From NCBI GenBank assembly GCA_037974665.1, contig CM075769.1, positions 22,718,139 through 22,782,138 of the forward strand: a stretch of DNA of 64,000 nucleotides, read 5' to 3'. Origin of the DNA: Ehretia macrophylla (taxonomy: Eukaryota; Streptophyta; Magnoliopsida; Boraginales; Ehretiaceae). Below are positions 10,512 to 21,964 of the stretch, piece after piece. Positions within the stretch are counted from its first letter, which is position 1; each line of letters opens with the position of its first letter. The position numbers and the translations under genes are program-made. The notes below the pieces were generated by a model. It was not told the DNA's origin, did no database searches, and saw only the letters and a list, made by a program, of their open reading frames with translations.

Positions 10512-10553
10512 GGGGGGTCGTGCCCCCTGGCTTAGATCTTGGGGGTCGTGCCC
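10512..10553. terminator. G/C hairpins between converging G transcription units
   Basis: GGGGGGTCGTGCCCCC (10512-10527) can fold on itself, and a near copy GGGGGTCGTGCCC follows at 10541-10553. A third degraded copy (GAGGCTCATGCCCC) is near 10570. They lie between the end of the plus-strand ORF (10327) and the stop of the minus-strand pol (10713). A role in 3'-end formation for either transcript is inference only. Confidence 0.3.
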
Positions 10554-10712
10554 TATTGTTTTGATCCTTGAGGCTCATGCCCCTTTGCCTTGAACATCGG
10601 CTTCCCTTTTTTGGGATTTGGCTTCTTTTCTACTACAATTATCAATGGAAACTTTGGAAATCTGTTATAAGGATATAATCATAAATAGAACTTAAATATT
10701 CAAGGAGAAGGA

Positions 10713-11950
10713 TTACACGTAGTATTTTCTTAGATGCTCTACATGCCATGCATTTCTTAGTTCCCTGCCATTGAGGTCTCTGAGTCTGTAAGTTCCGAGT
10801 TTGACCTCTTTAACTATCTTGTACGAGCCTTCCCAGTTTGGTTCGAGTTTTTCCTAATTTGGATCAGGTTCGAAGATTGCCCTTCTGAGGACTAGATCCC
10901 TCTCTCTAAGTTCTCTGCTTCTTACTCTCTTTTTGAAATATCTTGCCATAGCCCTCTTGCCTTCGAGCATATTTATTTTAGCCTTCTCTCTGAATTCTTT
11001 CACCAAATCCAAGTCTTCCCTCAGGGCCTGATTATTAACTTCTTCTTCATATCAGTGACTCTTTGGCTTGTTGAGCCAATTTCTACAGGTAGGACAATAT
11101 CTACCCCGAATGTTAGGCTGAAAGGGGTTTCGCCTGTCGATTCGTTTGGCGTTGTTTTGTATCCCCATAGCACTTCTGGCAAAACTTCGGCCCAGAGTCC
11201 TTTGACTGCTGCCAGCTTCTTTTTTAGACCCTGCAAAATAGATCTGTTAGCATTTTCTACTTGGCCATTAGTTTGCGGATGTGCTACAGAAGCAAATCTA
11301 AGGGAAACACCAAACTCTGAGCATTGTTTCTTGAAATAGTGGGTCCCATGATCTGTTACTATCACTCTTGGAATGCCAAATCTGCATACGACAATTTTCC
11401 ACACAAAATTCTAAGATTTCCTATTTGTAGTCTTGGCGACGGGCTCGGCCTCCACCCATTTAGTAAAATAATCTACCGTCACAAAACATTTGACCCTCTG
11501 ACCTGTGCTTATCGGGAAAGGTCCTAATATATCCAGACCCCATTGAGAAAATGGGCAGGGGCTCATCATCACAGTCAACTCTACTGCAGGTTGCCGTGGG
11601 ATTCTTGAGAATTTCTAGCATGTATCACATTTTTGCACCAAGCGCCGAGTATCTTCATTCAAGGTCGGCTAGAAATACCTATATCTTAATATCTTTCGAG
11701 CCAATGCTCTGTAGCCTATGTGATTATCGCAGATCCCCTCGTGCATTTCCCTGAGTATATAATCGCCCTTACCCTTGTCTACATACTTTAACATGGGCCA
11801 AGTAAATGTTTTTCGATACAACTGCTTTCCGAGCATTGCATACTTAGGAGCTCGGATTTTCACCTTCCTTGCTTCTTCACTGTTTTCTGGTAAGATTCCC
11901 CTTACAAGGAAATCAACCATGGGTTGCATCCAAGATTCACTGTGCTCCAA
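10713..11950 (-). pseudogene. Element G integrase region (broken)
   Basis: Reading leftward from 11950: the Tat-type zinc-binding region includes GICDNHIGYRALARKILRY and then KCDTC (near 11620). The catalytic core follows, with WGLDILGPFP near 11540, VTDHG near 11345 and HPQTNGQVENANR near 11270. The C-terminal part runs through WEGSYKIVKEVKLGTYRLRD and ends HVEHLRKYY before the stop at 10713-10715. Nonsense codons are present, for example after KCDTC. Family role: the enzyme would join element cDNA to chromosomal DNA. The core acidic residues can be traced, but the reading frame is not continuous, so no active enzyme is expected. Confidence 0.75.
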
Positions 11951-13790
11951 CTAGGCTACCTCCTTGCGTTCCCGAACTATGCTTGGTTCGGACACCTCTT
12001 CCACCTCTATCGTCACTGGCCCTGTCACCCCTACTGCAAGCTTTGAGAGAACATCGACTCTCTCATTTTCCGTTCGTGGGATTTGTTTGATTGTGAAACC
12101 ATCTAATTCAGCCACTGCTTCTTTTGCCTTTGCTAAATATGCAGCCATGGTTTCATCTTTAGCCTCATACACTCCACTTATCTAACTTGCCACCAGCTGT
12201 GAATCTGTGTAGGCTTCTATTGAATCCGCCCCCATCGCCCAAGCCGTTTTGATACCTGCAATAAGGGCTTCATACTCGGCCTCGTTATTCGAGACTGAGA
12301 AATGGAATTTCAAAGCGAACTGCAACTCATCACCTTCTGGATCTTGTAGTATGATCCTAGTTCTGCTGCCGCTTTTACCCGAGGCCCCATCTACCCAGAT
12401 CTTCCACGACCTCGGACCATTCTCTGATGACCTCGGACAACCTTCCGATGGCCCTCCCGTGAATTCCACAATGAAATCCGCTATAGCTTGAGCTTTTATT
12501 ACCGTTCTTGGTCTGAAAGTGATGTCAAACTAACTCAACTCCACAGACCATTTCAAAAGTCTTCCAGACGCCTCTGGCTTCTGCAGTATTTGTCTGAACG
12601 ACATATTTGTCATCACCGATATAGGGTGTGCCTCAAAGTAATGTCAGAGTTTCCTCGAGGCCATAGGTAAATCCAACGTCATCCGCTCTATAAGTGGATA
12701 TCTCAGCTCTGCACCTTTAAGTATCTGGTTGACATAATAGACTGGCTTTTGCTACTTCCCATCTTGCCGCACTAGTGCTGCAGCCACGGCCACCGAACAT
12801 ACAAGACTTCATCGGGCTTTGGTTTGGACATCAGAGGTGCCGAGCTCAAGTATTCCTTCAGCATCTCAAAGGCCTCTTGACATTCTTCCGTCCGCTGAAA
12901 ATCCTTTGGTTTGTTTAGGAGTTTGAACAGAGGAGCACATCTGTCTGCTGACCTAGCCATGAATCTGCTCAAGGCTGCTATTTTCCCTATCAATTTCTGA
13001 ATATCTTTGACACTTCTGGGCGGCTCGAGATCCAAAATGGCTTGCACTTTTTCTAAGTTAGCCTCGATGCCTCTTCGAGTAACCATGAACCCCAAGAATT
13101 TTCCTACTTGAACCCCAAAAGCACATTTTTTAGGATTCAACTTGATATCAACCTTCCTCATTATCAATAATGCCTCAGATAGATCCTCAATGTGAGTCTC
13201 TGCCTTCTTACTTTTCACCAACATGTCATCAACATAAACTTCCATATTCCGCCCTAACTGTCCCTTGAACACCTTGTCCATCATGCGCTAGTAACAAGCC
13301 CCTGCGTTTTTCAAACCGAATGGTATCACCATGTAGCAAAACACCTTTCGGTCTGTTATGAACGCCGTCTTCTCCTCATCTTCTTGTGTCATCTTAATTT
13401 GGTTGTACCCCTTGAAGGCATCCATGAAAGACATCATATCAAAACCTGAGGTGGCATCCACCATTTGATCTATTCTAGGCAATGGGTAGCAGTCTTTCGG
13501 ACAACTCTTGTTCAAATCTGTAAAGTCCACACACATCCGCCAAGCCCCAGATGGCTTAGGAACCATAACCACGTTTGCCAACTAGGTAGGGTACTCTACT
13601 TCTCGTATATGCCCAGCCCTCAGCAATTTACTTACTTCTTCTCTGACTGCTTGATTCTTTTCTGCATGGAAGACCTGCCTTTTCTGCTTTACCAGCCTGA
13701 ATGTTGGGTCTACGTTTAGCCGATGCACGGCTATTTGTGGGTCTATTCCTGTCATATCAGGTACAGACCAAACAATTACATCTTTATTAC
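11951..13790 (-). pseudogene. Element G reverse transcriptase and RNase H (broken)
   Basis: From 13790 leftward: an N-terminal stretch (HAEKNQAVREEVSKLL) and then MVPKPSGAWRMCVDFTDLNK. FMDAFKGYNQIKM carries the first catalytic Asp and EVYVDDMLVKSK holds the YVDD centre. The RNase H domain follows (KIWVDGASGKSGS, then EAEYEALIAG and DSQLVAS near 12185). Stops split it at about 13582, 13285, 12770, 12531 and 12181. Family role: copying genomic RNA to DNA and removing the RNA strand. The motifs place it in the Tat/Athila branch of Ty3/gypsy. The stops make it inactive. Confidence 0.8.
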
Positions 13791-13799
13791 AAGATAAAA

Positions 13800-14420
13800 A
13801 ATGGTTATACCTTCCGCCAGGTTTGGAGGAAGTTATGTTCCGAGCTGAACCTCATTTCTAGTTGTTAGTTCAACTTTATGCAATTTTTTTGTGGGTTCGG
13901 CTTTCTTCAGCTCCTGTCCCTTTTTAGCCTTCTTCTCTGGGATCTCAACTAATTCTTTTTCTTCTTTTTGCAGTCTCAGACAAGCTGCATAGCATTCTTG
14001 GGCTCTCCTCTGGTCACCTCTTACTGTCACTATTCTAGCCTCAGACGATAACTTTATAGCCAGGTGATAGGTGGATACCACCGCTCTGAACTTTTCCAAT
14101 GCTACTATCCCTAATATCTCATTATATGGTGATTCACAATCTATCACAATAAAATTGAGCATCTCACTATGGCTCTATTCATTTCACCCGAGGATCATCT
14201 TCATTGTTATCATACCCTTGGGCCTTACTTATCTGCCCTTGAAACCTAATAAGGTTCCCTTCATCTTCCTCAAGTGTTCCCTTTTCAATCCCATCTTCTG
14301 AAAAGTGCTCAGGAATAGGACTTCTGCCGAGCTTCCTGTATCAACTATGATCTTGCGCACCACAATCCCAGCGATATCCGCTGCAATCACCAGTGGGTAA
14401 TAATAGGGCAACACCAGACC
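13800..14420 (-). pseudogene. Element G aspartic protease region (broken)
   Basis: The minus strand carries IIVDTGSSAEVLF with the DTG active-site triplet near 14335. The second half of the fold is suggested by ESPYNEILGIVALEKFRAVVS near 14120. A stop and frame change near 14165-14230 separate the two halves. A Lys/Glu-rich linker precedes RT. In an active element this enzyme would cut the polyprotein. Confidence 0.7.
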
Positions 14421-14429
14421 ATTCAAATC

Positions 14430-16153
14430 TTCGTCTCCAAATGTGATATTTTCTTCCACCCTTGATCTCTTCATCGGGGGATCCCCGCGACCCGCTCTGT
14501 GGTAACCCTTTCTGGCTTGGAGGTTTTCCCTTTTTGAGGCTAAGCCTCCTGTTATTATATCAACCTCTACCTGAGCGCGTCTCGGTCTCCTCTTCCTCTG
14601 TCTTTCCCACTGATTGCCTTTCTTGACATAGGCTTGCAGGTGCCCATGTCTGATTAAGGTTTCGATCTTATCTTTTAAGTTCCTACAGGCCTCTGTATCG
14701 TGCCCAAAATCTCTGTGATACCTGCAATATTGTCCTTTGCCTTTGCGGCGTTCCTTCTCTGTCTTCATCTTTGGCGGATCTGGGAAGTTCATCCGAGTCC
14801 AGATTTTGGCCTAGATTTTAGATTTGGGTTTCATCAGAGGAGTATAATTATAGAACCTCTGCATCATAGGTGGTTTTCTCATTTCTCTTCCTCTCTGCTT
14901 ATTTCTGCCATTTTCTGCCCTCCTTTCTTTCTGGGTTATATGAGCTTAGTTATTCTGTCCTTTCCTCCTAGGGTTTTCCTTTTTCTCCGCCATTGCTACT
15001 TCCTCTACTTTAATATACTTTTCCGCCTTAGTCATCAATTTTGTCATGTTCTGTGGGGTTTTCTTAGCTAAAAAGGCTTGGAACAATTCGTTCGTTACTC
15101 CTTTTGTGAACGCCTGTATTGCGAATTTCTGATCAAATTGAGTACACTGGAGGGTAGCTTTATTAAAGCGGCTTGCGTATTGACAGAGAGTTTCTCATTT
15201 TCTTTGCTTTAGACCGAGCAAAGATGTAGTATGACGGGTCGGTCTAATAGAGGAAGAAAATCTTCCTGCAAACAACTCTGTCAGTTGTGCATATGAACTG
15301 ACCGAACCCTCCTTCAATTCATCGTACCACACCCTGCTTCCATTAAAGTTCCAGCAAAAGCCTTACACACCCAGGCCTCTAGCAACTCCGTGAACTCCAT
15401 CTTGTGCCTGAAAATTGCCAGGTGATCTTTAGGGTCTCCATGCACATCATAGGTGGGCAAATGGGGTAGTTTGTATTGTGCGGGTTTCAGAACTTCGTTA
15501 ATAGTGCGGTTAAATGGATTTGGGCCCTTGAAAGCTCTTGCAACTGAGACGGTATAAGTAATACATTCTCTTTGGACACTTTGAGACAAGCCTCATGCCG
15601 TTGCATCTGAGCCCTGCGATGACCCTGCGGAGCTCATCGTTTCTTTGCATTGCTCCCTAGTGTGAATCTGCTGTCCAGATTCTCATTGGTTGGATATATT
15701 TCGGGTTAATTGGGTTTTTTGGCGTGAGGGATTTTGCTGAGATGCCTGGCGTGGTTGGTTTTCTAAGAGGTGTGGTGCTGGTTGAGGTGTTGGGTTATGA
15801 ATAGCTTTTTTCAACTCCTCCAAAGTTTGTAGAATATATCCGAGATCTGTTGGCTAGTTAGTTTGTGGTACTTGCGTTGTGACAGCGGGATATTGCCATC
15901 CTATGTACCAAGTAGCTCCTTATGGATAATTTTGTGAGTATGTTGGCAGATAGCTTGGGTATGGATTTGTGTATGGGTTGGTGTATGTGTTTGTGTATGG
16001 TGGATGATTTCTTGTAGGTATTTCCACCCTTGGAGGTGGTAGATCAGTCTGTCCAAGGTTGGAAGTCTTTCCTGGACAAAACTGCATATTTGGCTATTCT
16101 ACAGCCTCTTCTTCATATACACTTGCAACATTCTGACTCCGAGTAGTTACCAT
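14430..16153 (-). pseudogene. Element G gag (broken)
   Basis: The start ATG is at 16153-16151 (MVTTRSQNVASVYEEE), 50 bases inside the 5' LTR and primer site. The N-terminal part is Tyr/Asn/Pro-rich with short repeats (NPYTNPY-like). The capsid-like core includes FNRTINEVLKPAQYKLPHL and GDPKDHLAIFRHKMEF near 15400-15500. A zinc knuckle of Tat type, CRYHRDFGHDTEAC, lies near 14700. Stops occur early (after EEEAVE) and repeatedly between the core and the knuckle. The gene would have supplied the particle protein. Confidence 0.72.
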
Positions 16154-16205
16154 GGTGTAATCTTGTGAAATCTCAGTGGGGAACTTTAGAATCGACCCCA
16201 CGGTA

Positions 16206-16212
16206 GGCGCCA
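16206..16212 (-). promoter_or_regulatory. Element G primer binding site
   Basis: TGGCGCC on the minus strand begins three bases after the LTR end (AACA, then GGT). TGGCGCC is the core used by many Athila/Tat elements and pairs with the 3' end of certain plant tRNAs (tRNA-Asp is usual). The match beyond these seven bases (TACCGTGGGG) is imperfect, so the exact tRNA is not assigned. Confidence 0.6.
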
Positions 16213-16215
16213 ACC

Positions 16216-16889
16216 TGTTAAGGTAGAAATATGTCGGGTCACAAGTAGCCTTCACGTGCCACCTTGATGTCTACAAAACAAAGAGAACTTAGCGGGTCTT
16301 GCCCGCATTAGCACTCCGATGCTTAAGTTAGCTTGGTGCTTTGGCAGAGAAAGAAGTATGTATACAAGTATTGATGTGAGTATCAGATCTACCTGCCTTT
16401 CCTTGCTTAACCCTCTGACTTTTATAGGCACCATGACTTCTGATTCAAAAGAGAAGTCATCATGGTTGCTGAGTCAAAAGGGGAAGTCATCATTGTGGCT
16501 GAGTCAAAAGAAAAATTAGGAGAGTGGTGTGTAATCATTAAAGGATTAATGAAGAGTTGTTTAAAGGACTAGTGGAGAATTTAGCTGTATGCAGTAGTTA
16601 GTAGGGCCCTGATATTAAGGAACACTATCTGCCAATTCCAGTTGGTTTGAAGTCCTAAAAAAGAGATCTTCTGATTACCCTACACTTTGTCTGACACCTT
16701 TAGATCCTTCTAGACACGATGTTCGAGGTCGTCGAGCTACTACCGAGGTCACTAGGACCTCGTCCGTGATCTCTGGACCTCGTCCGAGGTCTCTCGGACC
16801 TCGGATAGGATTTCTCCGATCATCCCGAGGGGTCAATTCGTGATTTTTTAAAAGTCTAGGGGTCTTACCCATATTAGGTATATTTGACA
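16216..16889 (-). repeat. Element G 5' LTR
   Basis: 674 bp, starting TGTCAAATATACC and ending CCTTAACA when read on the minus strand, so it has TG...CA ends. A TATA box (CCTATAAAAG, 16419-16428) lies in the middle. The part near 16715-16815 repeats (G)ACCTCG and CCGAGGTC blocks. Its partner copy at the other end of the element was not found. Confidence 0.75.
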
Positions 16890-17657
16890 AATAAAAATAA
16901 AAACAGCTCATGTATTAAGTAAAAATAGATTTGTAAAAACTTTTTTTAAAAAGTTTCAATTTAGAATTTCTTAATTTTTTTAACTTTTTTCAAATTCAAC
17001 TTTTACCTAAAAGTTCTTTCAGAAATATGTCAAACATGTTAAGTTCAACTTCTAAACTCGTAAAAAATATTTTTTAAATATCTAAAAGTTAGACCAAACA
17101 AATCCATAATATGATTCTTTTGGTTCCTTTCGAAACTCAACTTTGCACTAGAGATCTTTAAAGAAGTGAATTTGTATAACATTCAAATTAGCAGTCTACA
17201 ATTAAGTATAGCAATCTAGGCCAACAAACACAAAAATTAACTAAGTATGATATTTGTGCTGAATTTTATTTCAAAAATTGCAAAAGAGATAAAAAGAGTA
17301 TATTAGCAACTAGACCCTTTGTATAAAAAGAATATACACAAAAATTTCACTAGACATGAAATTCAAAATTCTCACTTCAAATATTTTATACGTAATTTTA
17401 CTTTGTATTTTTTATAAGAGAATATTTTCACAACTCAAACTAATAAGTTTGAAATTACATAACAATCACTTTACTATTATATCAAATTTCTCGTTTTCTT
17501 CCAATAAAAGAGAAAAAGCCAAACAAAAGGCTAATGGGTAGAAAAATAAGAGAAATAAGATTATTGTAACTCTAACAAGACTTAAGAGATTATATTATCA
17601 GATTATTATATTGCCCAAGAATCCCAAGGTAAATGGATAATCTTCACTAACCTACCC
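16890..17657. other. AT-rich spacer and upstream region of the 85-aa gene
   Basis: No ORF of substance and no element termini seen. The last 100 bases (CCTACCCTATAAAAGCC) form the promoter of the next gene. Confidence 0.35.
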
Positions 17658-17664
17658 TATAAAA
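17658..17664 (+). promoter_or_regulatory. TATA box of the 85-aa gene
   Basis: TATAAAA about 156 bases before the ATG at 17814. The leader then contains a (CCA)n tract and a CAACAACAGC(A)14 stretch right before the start codon. Confidence 0.65.
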
Positions 17665-17713
17665 GCCACAGTCAAATACTCAGTTACTACCCCTCCATTA
17701 TATTATCTAAACT

Positions 17714-17749
17714 ACCACCACCACCACCACCACCACCACCACCACCACC
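17714..17749 (+). repeat. (ACC)n microsatellite in the 5' leader
   Basis: About twelve ACC repeats followed by CTCTCTCTTG. Positioned in the expected transcribed leader of the 85-aa gene, so length changes could affect expression. Confidence 0.8.
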
Positions 17750-17813
17750 CTCTCTCTTGCTTGCTAAATTCACTCAACCCTTTTTTGTCCCAACAACAGC
17801 AAAAAAAAAAAAA

Positions 17814-18071
17814 ATGTCTCAGAAACCAAGTCGCCATTCAAGAAGGCCATCGCAGAGTGTTTTCTTGTTCCCAGACGACCTTTCTGCTCCACACCCAGAA
17901 AATGTTGGTGTAGATCCACTTGTGAGCCAACCACAAACTCACCCAACTATGAAGGAAAACAGTACTGGCATGATTGGCATCCCCATACCACCAACTCCCA
18001 AGACCTTGGAGGAGAAGTCAACCAATGATTCTGGTGAAGAGAAAGAAGGCCATGTTGCTAGCATAAAATAA
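17814..18071 (+). CDS. Unrecognised small protein, 85 aa
   Basis: A single-exon frame from ATG 17814 to TAA 18069-18071. The in-frame stretch before it has no ATG, and the A-rich sequence before the start is a good plant context. The N-terminus is basic (MSQKPSRHSRRPSQSVFLF), then comes a short acidic/hydrophobic piece (PDDLSAPHP). A Pro/Thr region includes GIPIPPTPK, and the C-terminus is Lys/Glu-rich. There is no signal peptide, membrane segment or known domain. Low complexity is modest, so a small disordered, possibly phosphorylated (RRPS) protein is likely. A TATA box and untranslated leader support a real gene. I cannot name the family or the role. Confidence 0.6.
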   Translation: MSQKPSRHSRRPSQSVFLFPDDLSAPHPENVGVDPLVSQPQTHPTMKENSTGMIGIPIPPTPKTLEEKSTNDSGEEKEGHVASIK

Positions 18072-21000
18072 GTTTTTTTTTTTTTTTTTGTTACATGATT
18101 TCGTTGGATTTGGATAGTTAACAGGAGGATTCAACGATGGTGAACTGTACAATGTTCTCAGTTTACCATCGTTGGATTCTCGTGATGTTATAAGAGGGGA
18201 TCCAAATTTAATTTGGTTTTTGTAGCCACAACTGATCTCATCTCAGAATTAATCTGTGATAGATCTTTTCCTTCGATCAATTACTTGTTAGTTTGTTAAC
18301 TGTATGTTTTTAATGGTTATTGTTCTTTAGCTTCTTTTTTTTTTAGTAAGGTTAAATCTGTGATTCAAATTCAATTAAAACATCAACCATTGCACTTTAG
18401 AGTTATATAACTATTTGTATAATTGTATGTGGCCTTTCAATGTTCCTTTTTTTAGCATTCCTTGGCTATGATATATGCTAGACTTAAAAGAATATGCAAC
18501 TCTGTGATTTCTCATGGGTAAGGCAAATATCATATGATAGATCTGAAATTCTGTGAAAGAATGAAAGATGAAATTGCTACGGAATGCTGCGAAATAATAC
18601 CTGAAACAGAAGATTTAATTAATTGAGATTCAGAAATTGAAATTTCACCTCTATCATAAAAAACCAAAGCGAAATGGAAACGAGATTCCACAGAAGGGTA
18701 ATGGAGTATTTGTGGTTTTATTCCGATCTGGATTTCAGATTCCATTCTTTGTCGATAATTTTTTATTCTGATTCCATTGAAGGGTTTTTTTTTTTTTTTT
18801 TCCTTGAAATCCGAATTTAAAGTTGAATTCATAATTCAAATTTAAATATTTTCATTACGACATGTCGCTATATAACCATTTATTTTGCTAAACTCTTGGG
18901 TGCTTAGTAGGGTTTGTTGTTGTTCTTGCATACTAAAATTGAATCGATTATATCATTTGATGAAATCATGCATTTTCATTGAGGGTCTCTATTGCACAAG
19001 TTCCAAAGATGCAAAATCTGGTTTGAATATATTTTTATCTAAACCGTCTAGCATTCATTTCTACACAAATGATGGTTTGGTATTTAAGTGGAAAAATTAT
19101 GTGGAGATTTGTATTGTTTACTCCTCAATTTCAGCTCAAAACTTTATAGAAGCAAATTAACATGGCATTTGCTCCTTTTCCAGATTGCATTTCAAAAATA
19201 CTTTGCACACCCCAATTTCTTCAAACGAAATCACCCTTGACCTGTGGAGCTTACCAACTTGCACATGATTTAATTAGTCCCAAATGATGCTGTGAGATGT
19301 TTTTCTCTTCTTTTTTTCTTTTCTTATTTTTTAACTCCCCACCACCACATGTCTTTACTCCGTAAAATTTAAACTTTAATTTTTTAACTGTTAAAAAAAG
19401 TAGATCGAGTTATTCCTAAATCTCATGCAAAAGACATGGATATAGATGTTCTTTAACTCATGTAATTAGACATATGTATCTTCACATGATCTATGAGTGG
19501 AAAAAGGAGAAACTAAATATTAACTGTTTTATTTAAAAATTTAAATTGTTAAATTTTTTTTTTATACAAGTCAGATTATATCTTTACAAATAGACATATG
19601 CGTGAGAAGAGATTATAATAGTAAAAAGTGAAAACAAAATTTGAATTTTTAATCAAATACTAAGTTATCGTGTCATCTAATAACTAGCCAAGATTTTAGA
19701 CCAAGATGTCGACAGCCCCGAAAATGTAAATTCCACGTGGTGAGAACACTAGTCACGTAATAATTTGTGAACAAGAAAAAGCAAAGATATGATCTGTGGT
19801 GAAAATCTTTTTGTCCTTTGACTAATGATTCATAACTTAAATGGTATTCTCTTTTTCCTTTTTAGTTGATTCTCCCAAAAAGAGAAACTATAGAACGGAA
19901 AAAGAGAAAAACGTAGACTGAAACCCTCACAGCAGTCAGCTTGTATTAAATAAAATATGGTTAATTATTTTCATTGGTCCAAAGTTTGGGTAAAATAATA
20001 ATTTAGTCCCTTCATTTTTTTTTTAATTCAAAAAAAAGTTAAAGACGTATAATATAATTAACGAAATTTAGATTCACAATCTCTCGCTCACTAAACTAAA
20101 GCCCAAGTGGCATTTGATCCTTTAACTTAAACAATGAACATTTTTGTCTTTTAACTAATTGAAGTAGGATAACATTAGTCTCTTCGCCAAGTTTCCGTCC
20201 ATCTCCATTAGTCGTTTAGTAATTTGGCATGACATGTTAATTTATATGCAATTAGTGTAAAAAATTTGACAAAAAATGCAAGAAAAACTAACTGTGTCCT
20301 GTTTTGCAAACTTAAAGGACTAAAAGCCTTTCTGTAGCTGTTGAACCTTCAAGTAAGATATTATTGTAAGTTTAAATAGTTAGTTGAAAGATAGAGGAAA
20401 ATTAATCTAAAGTGAATTAAAATAAAATACTCAAATAAGACCTCTCGTTTATAGAGTTAATAAATAAAACAACTCTTAAAAAGAATGAATAATTTTATTA
20501 AATTGTTATAATTGACACCGCCTAATAAAATGAAGCTTAGTTACATTCGGATTGGTTTAATAATTCCATGTCTCAAAATTCAAAGAGATAACCTAACTGA
20601 AGACCAACCCTTTAGACAAACTAGATTCCATTCATGAAGACGACAAGAGTTGGGCCTCCTTGGACTAAATAAAAATTTCCTTATAATGTTAGGAAAACTC
20701 TTTAATCAATCTAAATTTATTTCAATCTCTTACATATTAATAAAATTTATGTGAAGATCTTATCAATTATGTAAGAGATTGACTCATCAGTTCGGCCTGA
20801 TATAATAATTTTTTATAACTTTATGAGCAAGATTTAATATGAACTGTTTATATTATTTTATTATAATTATATTAATAATTTATAATTATTAAATCTTATT
20901 TATAATATTTATTCCGCGCTCGCTTGCACGGAGGTATTGATATATGATGTCAGGTATTGGCAGAGAGCACATAATGTCAAGTAATCAACACAGTTTGAAG

Positions 21001-21573
21001 ATCCTGCATTCCCATCCTGTTAAGGTCCAAACGAGTACAGTGTTTGTTTGTATGGTAAGGACAAGGACAAAGGACTTCAGGGGTCTCTTCTCTTGGTTGT
21101 ACATATTTAGTTGGTAGTTGTGTTTAACTTTCTTTGAGAGGATAAGGTATGTACCAGTGTTTCAGTCTTCACACGGTACTTTCGTCAAGGTGTCCAATGA
21201 GGGGTAGTGGTCCTTACTTACATTGCTGGAACAACAAAGCATAAGGTGGGACCTTTGGTAGAGGAATGTTCCTTTGCACCCTCTTCTATTTTTTTAATTT
21301 TTGCAAAATCAATTTTACATTATTTCAATTTTTAAACATTTTTTTTTAATTTAAAGAAGGTTTAAAACCGTACAACACATATTAAAATATAATCAATGAG
21401 ATTCAAACTCGTAACCTCTCATACTCAAAGCGAGTAACATACCACCAGATCAAAGCTTTGGTAATTTTTGAACATGGTGCTCATTGAATTGCTTATTGTT
21501 AAAGAAAATAAATAAATATAATTAGTGTATTTTAATGATTTAAACTTTTAGATGAAATGATAGTTTAATATAA
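18072..21573. other. AT-rich intergenic region
   Basis: The first 400 bases are probably 3' UTR or flank of the 85-aa gene. Beyond it are A/T-rich sequence, long T runs (18783-18800), a possible degraded GGGTAAAATAATAATTTAGT fold-back end near 19988 with AAGGACTAAAAG near 20320, and a G-box-like CCACGTGG near 19734. Positions 20930-21290 are less AT-rich and non-repetitive to the eye but hold no ORF I can support. Confidence 0.3.
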
Positions 21574-21585
21574 TATTTGAACTCA

Positions 21586-21952
21586 GGGGTGGAGCCACCT
21601 TTGGTATTGGGTGTGCAATGGAACACCCTAAAATTTTGGTTGTGTAGTCTTTTTTTTTTTTTTTTTTCTCTTTTCATGAAAATAATATTTTTGCAGTGGA
21701 ACATCCTGAAATTATGATTCAATGCCATGAACACAATATTTTTTGCAGTGGAACACCCTTATATTTATATTATAAAGTATTTAAATTAAGTATTGATTTA
21801 GTTATAGTATAAAAATATGATTTTAGACATAAACCCATCAATTTTTTTATAGTTTATATAAAAATTTATGCATAAATAATTGTCCTGTAATCCCGGTTAC
21901 TGACTTTGATATTGTAGTGCACACCCTAATGCCCGGTGCCTGACTCCGCCAC
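21586..21952. mobile_element. Non-autonomous element flanked by a 12-bp direct repeat
   Basis: The 367-bp insert begins GGGGTGGAGCCAC and ends GACTCCGCCAC, giving imperfect terminal inverted repeats. It is bounded on both sides by TATTTGAACTCA (21574-21585 and 21953-21964). The interior repeats the motif GCAGTGGAACA(T/C)CC(T) around 21695 and 21747 and has a T22 tract. No ORF. The ends match the family style of the relic at 6911-7108. A 12-bp duplication is longer than the 8 bp usual for hAT elements, so the mechanism is unclear. Confidence 0.65.
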
Positions 21953-21964
21953 TATTTGAACTCA

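Larger units (their letters stand above)
7111..16889 (-). mobile_element. Element G: decayed Ty3/gypsy Tat-lineage retrotransposon
   Basis: In minus orientation the order is 5' LTR (16216-16889), primer binding site, gag, protease, reverse transcriptase, RNase H and integrase, followed by an extra ORF in the opposite direction (plus strand, 7811-10327). This order, with an antisense intron-containing ORF downstream of pol, is the signature of the Tat lineage (Retand and Ogre relatives). The Gag zinc knuckle CRYHRDFGHDTEAC and the RT motif YVDDMLVKS agree. I find no copy of the LTR left of 7289, so the 3' LTR is deleted or beyond recognition and the left boundary is uncertain (7109-7289). Every coding part carries stops or frameshifts, so the element is dead but its layout is readable. 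Confidence 0.85.
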
